A stretch of DNA of 12,034 bases, taken from NCBI GenBank assembly GCA_023416455.1, contig JAEZHQ010000339.1, forward strand, positions 1 through 12,034, written 5' to 3'. This document shows positions 1 to 4,865 of the stretch, piece after piece. Origin of the DNA: Pseudomonadota bacterium. Its GTDB lineage: Bacteria; Pseudomonadota; Alphaproteobacteria; Azospirillales; Azospirillaceae. How positions within the stretch are numbered: position 1 is the first letter of the stretch; the number at the start of each line of letters is the position of its first letter. Below the pieces are notes generated by a model. The model had not been told where the DNA came from, did not search any database, and worked only from the letters and a program-made list of their open reading frames with translations. The position numbers and the translations under genes were made by a program.

Positions 1-169
1 GGTGCCCCCGCGGCGGCCTTTTCCGCATCTCCCCGCCCCGTCGCCCGCCCGCAAGGTCCCTCGAAAAAGGTTTCACCATAACGGCTTAGCTTGACGCTCC
101 CAGCCCCCGGTGGCACGCTTGGGGCAAATGGCGCGAGCAACGTGCCGGCAGATGGGGAACGAAACCGCC

Positions 170-454
170 ATGACCAGGTCCGAGCTGATCCAGCGGCTCG
201 CGGAGCGCAATCCGCACCTGTACCAGCGCGACATCGAGAAGATCGTCGGCACCATCTTCGATGAGATCACCGAGGCGCTCGCCCGTGGCGACCGGGTGGA
301 GCTGCGCGGCTTCGGCGCCTTCTCCGTGAAGCGGCGCGACGCGCGCACCGGGCGCAACCCACGCACCGGCGAGGCGGTCGACGTCGGCGAAAAGGCGATT
401 CCCTTCTTCAAGACCGGCAAACAGCTGCGCGAGCGGCTGAACACAGACGCATGA
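170..454 (+). CDS. ihfB: Integration host factor beta subunit
   Basis: Encodes a 94-residue DNA-bending protein of the HU/IHF family, which as the IHF alpha-beta heterodimer bends DNA at promoters, recombination sites and origins. The sequence shows the full fold: an N-terminal helical dimerisation part beginning MTRSELIQRL, the RGFGAF strand with Arg46, and the flexible beta arm GRNPRTGE with Pro64, the residue that intercalates between base pairs in the family. The tyrosine in PHLYQRDIE and the overall length fit IHF beta better than HU. An in-frame ATG at 110 would add 20 residues with no family counterpart, so the ATG at 170 is chosen. A TTGACG at 91-96 could be a -35 element, but I see no good -10. 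Bases 1-169 otherwise hold no gene I can recognise, and all three forward frames are closed by base 94. lapA follows after 67 bases, so the two are probably co-transcribed. Confidence 0.95.
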   Translation: MTRSELIQRLAERNPHLYQRDIEKIVGTIFDEITEALARGDRVELRGFGAFSVKRRDARTGRNPRTGEAVDVGEKAIPFFKTGKQLRERLNTDA

Positions 455-521
455 CGCGGACGGCCGCCGCCCGCCCGCGCGCCCCCGTGACCACCCGCCC
501 TTCCACCCGAGGATCCCGCCT

Positions 522-902
522 GTGCGCTTCCTGATCTGGATCATCACCGTTCCCATCGCGCTGGTCGCGGTGCTGTTCGCCATCTCCAACCGCGGCATCG
601 TGACGCTGTCGCTGTGGCCGCTGCCCTTCACGCTGGACGCGCCGCTCTATCTGGCCACGCTGATCGCCCTGCTGGTCGGCTTCCTGGCCGGCGGCTTCGT
701 CGCCTGGAACGCGCAGCGCCGGCACCGCCGCCGCGCCCGGCGCGAGGGCGACCGCGTCGCCTATCTGGAGCGCGAGCTGAAGGAGACGCAGGCCCGCGCC
801 GCCGCCGCCGAGAAGCGGCTGGCCGAGCAGTCCCGCCCGGTCTCCGGCCCGGTCCTCCCGGCCGTCGTCGCCCCGGCCTCCACCGCACCCACGGTGCACT
901 GA
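522..902 (+). CDS. lapA: LapA-domain (YciS-like) inner membrane protein
   Basis: Encodes 126 residues with the LapA (DUF1049) plan: a first membrane helix at about 3-22, a short loop with ISNRGIVTLSLWP at 21-33, a second helix at about 43-62, an Arg-rich cytoplasmic stop (QRRHRRRARR), then a probable coiled coil at about 77-105 and a Pro/Ala-rich tail. In enterobacteria LapA works with LapB in controlling lipopolysaccharide synthesis; in alphaproteobacteria the role is less clear and is inferred only from family. The start is GTG at 522, with GAGG at 509-512 as ribosome binding site about 9 bases upstream; no better ATG exists. It lies directly after ihfB on the same strand, a pairing common in alphaproteobacteria. 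A GC-rich hairpin follows the stop codon within two bases. Confidence 0.85.
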   Translation: MRFLIWIITVPIALVAVLFAISNRGIVTLSLWPLPFTLDAPLYLATLIALLVGFLAGGFVAWNAQRRHRRRARREGDRVAYLERELKETQARAAAAEKRLAEQSRPVSGPVLPAVVAPASTAPTVH

Positions 903-904
903 TA

Positions 905-931
905 CGGACGGCGCTGTGAAGGCGTCGTCCG
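905..931 (+). terminator. Hairpin directly after lapA
   Basis: Ten-base arms (905-914 CGGACGGCGC and 922-931 GCGTCGTCCG) pair fully if one G-T wobble is allowed, around a 7-base loop. It begins two bases after the lapA stop, which suits a transcription terminator for ihfB-lapA. There is no T-run, so it may instead be Rho-dependent or an RNA-protecting hairpin. It is the first of the hairpins lined up before the next gene. Confidence 0.45.
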
Positions 932-943
932 CATCACCCCCTC

Positions 944-965
944 GATCAATGCTATCGCATTGATC
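944..965. promoter_or_regulatory. Perfect AT-richer 9-4-9 palindrome
   Basis: Arms GATCAATGC (944-952) and GCATTGATC (957-965) are perfect inverted repeats around TATC. The element is clearly more AT-rich than its surroundings. It could be an operator for a dimeric regulator of the downstream cyclodeaminase-family gene. It could also act as a terminator, since a TTTT run lies at 973-976, seven bases after the stem. The sequence alone does not decide between these. Confidence 0.45.
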
Positions 966-975
966 TGTCGGGTTT

Positions 976-1010
976 TACCGGCGGCGCTCCGTGTTCATGC
1001 GCCGCCGGTA
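976..1010 (+). promoter_or_regulatory. 12-bp perfect hairpin in the cyclodeaminase-family leader
   Basis: The 12-base arms TACCGGCGGCGC (976-987) and GCGCCGCCGGTA (999-1010) pair perfectly around an 11-base loop. It is a very stable RNA hairpin 50 bases before the start codon. Together with the neighbouring stems it gives the leader strong predicted structure. Confidence 0.5.
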
Positions 1011-1013
1011 TGA

Positions 1014-1056
1014 GTCCCCGCCCCGGACGAAGGGGCGTGGGGACGGAGGAGTCCCC
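1014..1056 (+). promoter_or_regulatory. Possible two-state RNA element around the ribosome binding site
   Basis: The hexamer GGGGAC (1039-1044) has two perfect partners: GTCCCC at 1014-1019 upstream and GTCCCC at 1051-1056 downstream. The upstream pairing is extended by GCCCC (1020-1024) with GGGGC (1032-1036). The downstream pairing leaves the ribosome binding site GGAGGA (1045-1050) as a six-base loop, four bases before the ATG at 1060. The two foldings exclude each other, as in translational switches. This is read directly from the bases; that it acts as a switch is inference. Confidence 0.4.
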
Positions 1057-1059
1057 GCC

Positions 1060-2016
1060 ATGCGCACCGTCACCGGCGCCGAACTGAAGTCGGTCCTCCA
1101 CCACCGCATGCTGATCGAGCGGCTGCGGCAGACCTTCCGGGGCGGCGTCGAGGTGCCGGTGCGCCACCACCACAGGGTCCCGACCTACGGCCAGAACGAC
1201 GCCACGCTGCTTCTGATGCCGGCCTGGGAGGTCGGCCAGTCCATCGGGGTCAAGATCGTCACCGTCTTCCCCGACAACGGGGCGGCCGATCTGCCGGCGG
1301 TGCAGGGCGTCTATTTGCTGCTGGACGGCAAGACCGGCGTCCCGCGGGCGCTGCTCGACGGCCCGGCCCTGACCAAGCGGCGCACGGCGGCCGCTTCGGC
1401 CCTGGCGGCCTCCTACCTCGCTCGGCCGGACTCCGAACGCCTGCTGGTGGTCGGCACCGGGGCACTGGCCCCCGAACTGATCGAGGCCCACAGCACCGTC
1501 CTGCCGATCAAGCACGTGCTGGTCTGGGGCCGCAACCCCGAGAAGGCGAAGAAGGTCGCCGGCCGCTTCCACCGCCCGAAGTTCCGCATCGAGGCCACCG
1601 ACGACCTGGAGGGCGCGGTGCGCGGCGCCCACGTCATTTCCTGCGCCACGCTGGCCCGCGAGCCGCTGATCCGGGGCGCCTGGTTGCAGCCCGGCCAGCA
1701 CCTGGATCTGGTCGGCGGCTTCACCCCGGAGATGCGCGAGGCCGACGACGACTGCATCCGCCGCTCCCGCGTCTTCGTCGACACCCGCGAGGGCGCCTGC
1801 ACCGAGGCGGGCGACATCGTCCAGCCGCTGAAGGCGGGCCTGCTCAGCGAGGACGACATCGCCGGCGACCTCTACGACCTTACCCGCGGCCAGCGCGCCG
1901 GGCGCCGTTTCTACGACCAGATCACGCTGTTCAAGTCGGTGGGCACCGCCCTCGAAGACCTCTGCGCCGCGCAGCTCGCCGTGGAAATGATCCTCCACAA
2001 CGACACGATCCGGTAA
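1060..2016 (+). CDS. Ornithine cyclodeaminase/mu-crystallin family protein
   Basis: Encodes 318 residues with the family layout. An N-terminal dimerisation/substrate part contains GVKIVTVFPDN (Lys65) and TKRRTAAASALA (about 105-116), which match substrate-binding positions. A Rossmann NAD(P) site follows at VVGTGALAPELIEAH (130-144), ending in the typical VWGRNPEKA strand. The segment LVGGFTPEMREADDD (about 217-231) aligns with the region holding the catalytic Asp in true ornithine cyclodeaminase; here Phe221 follows GG, as in the reductase and alanine dehydrogenase branch (GSHTPDMRE type). It is therefore more likely an imine or ketimine reductase or amino acid dehydrogenase than a genuine ornithine cyclodeaminase; the substrate is unknown. 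The start is ATG 1060 with ribosome binding site GGAGGA at 1045-1050; an in-frame GTG at 991 would lie inside a hairpin. The leader is strongly structured. The 3' end runs into a 16-bp tandem repeat that supplies the stop codon. Confidence 0.85.
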   Translation: MRTVTGAELKSVLHHRMLIERLRQTFRGGVEVPVRHHHRVPTYGQNDATLLLMPAWEVGQSIGVKIVTVFPDNGAADLPAVQGVYLLLDGKTGVPRALLDGPALTKRRTAAASALAASYLARPDSERLLVVGTGALAPELIEAHSTVLPIKHVLVWGRNPEKAKKVAGRFHRPKFRIEATDDLEGAVRGAHVISCATLAREPLIRGAWLQPGQHLDLVGGFTPEMREADDDCIRRSRVFVDTREGACTEAGDIVQPLKAGLLSEDDIAGDLYDLTRGQRAGRRFYDQITLFKSVGTALEDLCAAQLAVEMILHNDTIR

Positions 2017-2046
2017 CGGCACGATCCGGCAACGGCACGATCGGGC
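1999..2046. repeat. Three 16-bp tandem repeats across a stop codon
   Basis: Units at 1999-2014, 2015-2030 and 2031-2046 follow the pattern AACGGCACGATCCGGC with one or two changes per unit. The first unit is the last coding stretch (asparagine to arginine), and the junction with the second unit makes the TAA at 2014-2016. The copies downstream look like slippage duplications of the gene's own 3' end. Confidence 0.8.
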
Positions 2047-2101
2047 AATGCGGGGCCGCCAAGCCGCCGCAGTCCGGCCGGCGATTCCGGGAAGGGCAGG
2101 G

Positions 2102-2118
2102 CCTCCCCGTTTGGGAGG
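2102..2118. terminator. Short hairpin before the stress cassette
   Basis: CCTCCC (2102-2107) and GGGAGG (2113-2118) pair perfectly around CGTTT. It lies 85 bases after the cyclodeaminase-family stop and just before the stress promoter. There is no T-run after it, so it is a weak terminator candidate. Confidence 0.25.
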
Positions 2119-2139
2119 GGCGCCGCCGGCCCCCTGGAA

Positions 2140-2164
2140 GGAACGCCGTTCCAAGGCCCCTGTT
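2140..2164 (+). promoter_or_regulatory. EcfG-type general stress promoter
   Basis: GGAAC at 2140-2144, a 16-base spacer, then TGTT at 2161-2164. The alphaproteobacterial general stress sigma factor EcfG recognises GGAAC-N16/17-CGTT, so only one base differs. The expected start of transcription, near 2172, would give a leader of about 35 bases before the ATG at 2207. The genes it would drive, a small membrane protein and two DUF2382 proteins, are the kind often found in such stress regulons. The spacer includes GTTCC, which forms a small inverted repeat with GGAAC. Confidence 0.55.
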
Positions 2165-2206
2165 GGGATGGGAAGTCAAGCCTCACCAACAGGGAGCACC
2201 GGGACG

Positions 2207-2344
2207 ATGGCTGACGATCCTCGCAAAGTGGGTGTCTACGACACGGACGAGACCCGGCCGGCCGCCGCCACCGGCCGAATGAACTGGTGGATCATCGCGC
2301 TCATCGTGCTGGCGATCCTCGTGATCCTTTATTTCCTCCTGTGA
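2207..2344 (+). CDS. Small single-pass membrane protein (45 residues)
   Basis: A 45-residue protein: a polar, acidic N-terminal half (MADDPRKVGVYDTDETRP...) followed by one hydrophobic helix from about residue 26 to the end (WWIIALIVLAILVILYFLL). The protein stops inside or at the end of this helix, so it would sit in the membrane as a tail-anchored or cytoplasm-facing single-pass protein. I do not recognise a named family. The start is supported by AGGGAG at 2191-2196; a longer in-frame reading from 2048 crosses the promoter and has shadow-like composition. The next gene begins 15 bases after the stop, so it is the first gene of the stress cassette. A role in envelope stress is a guess from context only. 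Confidence 0.75.
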   Translation: MADDPRKVGVYDTDETRPAAATGRMNWWIIALIVLAILVILYFLL

Positions 2345-2359
2345 ACGGGGGACGCGGCC

Positions 2360-2788
2360 ATGGCTTCGGAACGGACGCCGCCCGAGGGGATCCCGCGGCA
2401 AGAGGCGATCCCCCTGCACGAGGAGGTGCTGTCGGTTGGCAAGCGGGCGGTCGAGCGGGGCCGCCTGCGCGTCACCACCGCGGTCCATGAACGCGATGAA
2501 TCCGTCGATCAGGATCTCGAGTCGGAGACCCTGGAGGTCGTCCGCGTGCCGGTGGGCCGCCCGGTCGAGTTGGCACCGGCGCCGCGCCAGGACGGCGACG
2601 TCCTGATCCTGCCCGTCCTGGAGGAGCAGCTGGTCGTCACCAAGCGCCTCATCCTCAAGGAAGAACTCCACATCCACAAGCGGACCGTCCGGCGCACCGA
2701 GCGCGTCACGGCGACCCTACGGTCGGAAGAGGCCGTCGTCGTCCGCGAGGACCCGTCCGGGTCCCCAACACCGACTCCACAGGAGTAG
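2360..2788 (+). CDS. DUF2382 (YsnF/AvaK) stress protein, short form
   Basis: A 142-residue cytoplasmic protein made almost wholly of one DUF2382 domain (about residues 19-128). The family's repeated pattern is clear: HEEVLSVGKRAVERGRLRV, then a strand-rich middle with VVRVPVGRPVELAP, then ILPVLEEQLVVTKRLILKEELHIHKR and TERVTATLRSEEAVVVRE. The protein is rich in Glu, Arg and Val, with no signal peptide or membrane helix. DUF2382 proteins are linked to general stress responses (Bacillus YsnF, Nostoc AvaK), but no biochemical activity is established. GGGGGA at 2347-2352 is the ribosome binding site. The stop codon is four bases from the next start, and the ribosome binding site of the next gene overlaps the end of this one, so the two are translated together. 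It is a paralogue of the C-terminal domain of the next gene. Confidence 0.85.
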   Translation: MASERTPPEGIPRQEAIPLHEEVLSVGKRAVERGRLRVTTAVHERDESVDQDLESETLEVVRVPVGRPVELAPAPRQDGDVLILPVLEEQLVVTKRLILKEELHIHKRTVRRTERVTATLRSEEAVVVREDPSGSPTPTPQE

Positions 2789-2792
2789 CCTC

Positions 2793-3899
2793 ATGACCGA
2801 GAAAACCATCGTCGCGCTGTATGACGACCTGTCCGGCGCGGAGCATGTGCTCGCCGACCTGGAGGCCGCCGGGCTGCGCCGCGACTTCACCATGATGGGC
2901 GCGGAAACCGCCAAGCTCGGCTCCACGGCCGGCACGTCCGGCGGCTGGCGCCACGCGCCGAACTTCGGCGACGAGGCGGCGTTCGGCGCGCGCGACCGCC
3001 GCGTCGCTCAGCTGGGCCGCATGGGCGTGACGCAGGACGACGCGGAGACCTTCGCCGAGGGCGTGCGCCGTGGCGGCGTGCTTCTGGTCGGCCGGGTCGA
3101 CGATGCCCGCTGCGACGAGGCCCTGGCCATCGTCGAGCGGCACGGCCCCGTGGACATCGGCCAGCGCAGCCAGTCCTACCGCGCCGCCGGCTGGACCGGC
3201 TACGACGCGACCGCCGCCGACTACGACGCCACCCAGGCGTCCGAGGAGCGCACGCGCCACGGCGTCGGCCTGGGCGCCGCAGCCGCCACCTTCCGCGACA
3301 CCAACCGCGCGGGAACCGCCGACACCGTCCAGGGCGGCACCGTCCAGGGCGGCACCGTCCAGGGAGGCACGACGGCCGGGACCCCGCGCACGGCCGCGGA
3401 TACCGGCACCGGGCGGGTCGAAACCGGCCGCGAGGAGCACATCCCCATCGTGGAGGAGCAGCTCAACGTCGGCAAGCGCACGGTCGAGCGCGGCAGCGTC
3501 CGGGTGCGCAGCTACGTCGTCGAGACCCCGGTGGAGGAGCAGGTCCGCCTGCGCGACGAGAACGTGGTCGTCGAGCGCCGCCCGGTCGACCGCCCGGTTG
3601 GGGACGTGCCGCCCGAAGCCTTCCGCGAACGCACCATCGAGGTGAGCGAGACCGACGAGGAGGCGGTGGTCCAGAAGGCCGCGCGCATCCGCGAGGAGGT
3701 GGTCATCCGCAAGGAGGCGGAGGAGCACGCCCAGACCATCTCCGACACCGTCCGCCACACCGAGGTGGAGATCGACGACAACCGCGGCGGCACCGACCGT
3801 CCGCTCGACCGCGACCGTCCGGTGGACCGCGACCGTCCGGCTGGCGACCGTCCGGCTGGCGACCGTCCGCTCGACCGCGATCCGGACCGCGGGGTCTGA
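2793..3899 (+). CDS. DUF2382 stress protein with N-terminal GSP17M-like domain
   Basis: A 368-residue protein in four parts. Residues 1-120 form an alpha/beta domain opening MTEKTIVALYDDLSGAEHVLADLEAAG, like the general stress protein 17M/YflT domain. Residues 121-210 are a Gly/Thr/Ala-rich linker that includes three TVQGG repeats (178-192). Residues 216-326 are a DUF2382 domain, from EEHIPIVEEQLNVGKRTVERG to TVRHTEVEI. Residues 335-366 are a charged tail built from DRP and DRD units. No signal peptide or membrane helix is seen. AGGAG at 2781-2785, overlapping the upstream stop, is the ribosome binding site. The tail and linker are the variable parts and look expanded by repeat slippage. The domain pairing is known in bacterial stress proteins, but the molecular activity is unknown. 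It ends the stress cassette; a perfect 16-bp hairpin follows eight bases later. Confidence 0.85.
   Translation: MTEKTIVALYDDLSGAEHVLADLEAAGLRRDFTMMGAETAKLGSTAGTSGGWRHAPNFGDEAAFGARDRRVAQLGRMGVTQDDAETFAEGVRRGGVLLVGRVDDARCDEALAIVERHGPVDIGQRSQSYRAAGWTGYDATAADYDATQASEERTRHGVGLGAAAATFRDTNRAGTADTVQGGTVQGGTVQGGTTAGTPRTAADTGTGRVETGREEHIPIVEEQLNVGKRTVERGSVRVRSYVVETPVEEQVRLRDENVVVERRPVDRPVGDVPPEAFRERTIEVSETDEEAVVQKAARIREEVVIRKEAEEHAQTISDTVRHTEVEIDDNRGGTDRPLDRDRPVDRDRPAGDRPAGDRPLDRDPDRGV
3324..3368 (+). repeat. Three in-frame 15-bp repeats (TVQGG)
   Basis: Units ACCGTCCAGGGCGGC at 3324-3338 and 3339-3353 are identical; 3354-3368 differs by one base. They lie in the linker of the DUF2382 protein, keep the reading frame, and so vary the linker length by five residues per unit. 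Confidence 0.85.
3795..3890 (+). repeat. Degenerate DRP/DRD repeat tract at the 3' end of the DUF2382 gene
   Basis: GACCGTCCG recurs five times with in-frame spacers reading CTCGACCGC, GTGGACCGC or GCTGGC. The protein tail alternates DRPLDR, DRPVDR and DRPAG. It is a low-complexity charged tail and a likely site of length change between strains. Confidence 0.75.
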
Positions 3900-3907
3900 C
3901 GGCATTT

Positions 3908-3942
3908 CCGGAACGTTCCGACCGCAGGTCGGAACGTTCCGG
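3908..3942. terminator. Perfect 16-bp hairpin with a doubled palindrome
   Basis: Arms CCGGAACGTTCCGACC (3908-3923) and GGTCGGAACGTTCCGG (3927-3942) pair perfectly around GCA. Each arm contains GGAACGTTCC, which is itself palindromic. It starts eight bases after the DUF2382 stop and is the natural terminator of the stress cassette. It lacks a T-run, so termination may be Rho-assisted. A DNA-binding role is also possible because the inner palindrome is repeated 21 bases apart. Confidence 0.6.
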
Positions 3943-3959
3943 GGCTTCATGCGCCGGGC

Positions 3960-3977
3960 GGCCCGCCTCCGCGGGCC
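3960..3977. terminator. Second GC hairpin after the stress cassette
   Basis: GGCCCGC (3960-3966) and GCGGGCC (3971-3977) pair perfectly around CTCC. It lies 17 bases after the larger hairpin. The rest of the 246-base gap up to pyrF is G- and C-rich, with imperfect repeats such as GGCCGTGG twice near 4028-4047; I see no gene in it. Confidence 0.3.
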
Positions 3978-4097
3978 TTGGCTTCGCGCCCGTGGGGGCG
4001 CCCAAGGGGGTGCCCGTGTGGGCGCGCGGCCGTGGTCGCGGCCGTGGCCCCCACCTTTTCCCCGTCCGCTTTTCTGGAGATCGGGGCCGTCCCTTGC

Positions 4098-4103
4098 TAG
4101 GCT
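4098..4103 (+). promoter_or_regulatory. Possible -10 element of pyrF-trpF
   Basis: TAGGCT at 4098-4103 resembles the TAGGAT before upp and sits 42 bases before the pyrF start. The -35 region is not clear (TTCTGG at 4072-4077 is too far upstream at 20 bases). The promoter is a weak guess from position. Confidence 0.25.
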
Positions 4104-4145
4104 GCGGGTCCTTGACCATCCGCCCGGGTTTGGAGAACGCCCCCC

Positions 4146-4865
4146 ATGAACACGCCGGCCTCGCGCATCTTCTGCGCCGTCGACACCACCGATCTCGGCA
4201 CCGCCCGCGACCTTGCCCGGCGGATCGGCGGCGCTGTCGGCGGCATCAAGCTGGGGCTCGAATTCTTCGTGGCGCATGGGCCGGCCGGCGTCCGCGCGGT
4301 GATCGGGGAGGACGGCCCGCCGCTGTTCCTCGACCTGAAGCTGCACGACATCCCCAACACGGTGGCCGGCGGCGTGCGCGCGGCGCTGGCGCTGAAGCCG
4401 GCCTTCCTGACCATCCACGCCTCCGGCGGTCCCGCCATGATGCGGGCGGCGGCCGAGGCCGCCGCCGCCGGCGGGGCCGGGCGCCCGAAGATCCTCGCCG
4501 TCAGCGTGCTGACCAGCCTGGACGACGGCGACCTGGAAGCGGTGGGCCAGCGCACCCCGGTGGCCGCGCAGGTGGAGCGGCTGGCCCGGCTCGCCCGCCT
4601 GTCGGGGATCGATGGCGCGGTCTGCTCGCCGGCCGAGGTGACGGCGCTGCGCGCCGCCTGCGGACCCGGTTTCGTCCTGATGGTCCCGGGCATCCGCCCG
4701 GCCTGGGCCGCCGCCAACGACCAGAAGCGCGTGATGACTCCGGCCGAGGCGGTGGCGGCCGGCGCCGACCATCTGGTCGTCGGCCGCCCGATCACCGGGG
4801 CGGAGGATCCCGCCGCCGCCGCCCGCCGCATCGCGGCGGAGATCGCGGAAGGAGCCGCCGCATGA
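4146..4865 (+). CDS. pyrF: Orotidine 5'-phosphate decarboxylase
   Basis: Catalyses the last step of UMP synthesis, orotidine 5'-phosphate to UMP plus CO2, in the cytoplasm. It has 239 residues, normal for the short bacterial type. The catalytic motif DLKLHDIPNT gives Asp63, Lys65 and Asp68. Asp13 (AVDTTD) and Lys35 (GIKLG) are the other conserved active-site residues. The phosphate-binding C-terminal part shows VPGIRP (180-185) and VVGRPIT with Arg214. All residues expected of an active enzyme are present. The start is ATG 4146, with GGAGA at 4132-4136 upstream. Its TGA overlaps the trpF ATG (ATGA at 4862-4865), so the two genes are translationally coupled. The pairing links pyrimidine and tryptophan synthesis, both of which draw on PRPP. 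Confidence 0.97.
   Translation: MNTPASRIFCAVDTTDLGTARDLARRIGGAVGGIKLGLEFFVAHGPAGVRAVIGEDGPPLFLDLKLHDIPNTVAGGVRAALALKPAFLTIHASGGPAMMRAAAEAAAAGGAGRPKILAVSVLTSLDDGDLEAVGQRTPVAAQVERLARLARLSGIDGAVCSPAEVTALRAACGPGFVLMVPGIRPAWAAANDQKRVMTPAEAVAAGADHLVVGRPITGAEDPAAAARRIAAEIAEGAAA

Noticed and set aside
1..169. The 3' end of an upstream gene
   Set aside because: All three forward frames are open only briefly, up to stops at 79-94, and none of the three short peptides resembles a family I know, so no partial gene is called.
3324..3368. Short regular repeats as a CRISPR array
   Set aside because: The units are contiguous, without spacers, in frame, and inside a gene.
3910..3938. A second EcfG promoter in the large hairpin (GGAAC followed by CGTT)
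   Set aside because: The spacer is 20 bases rather than 16-17, and no gene starts at a suitable distance downstream.
2706..4772. A 688-residue open frame on the minus strand across the DUF2382 gene and pyrF
   Set aside because: It is the complement of two well-supported genes and has low-complexity composition with no recognisable motif.
3992..4861. An upstream in-frame extension of trpF through the pyrF region
   Set aside because: The frame stays open only because of high GC. The sequence before 4862 is Arg/Gly-rich shadow of pyrF, and trpF has its normal family start at 4862.
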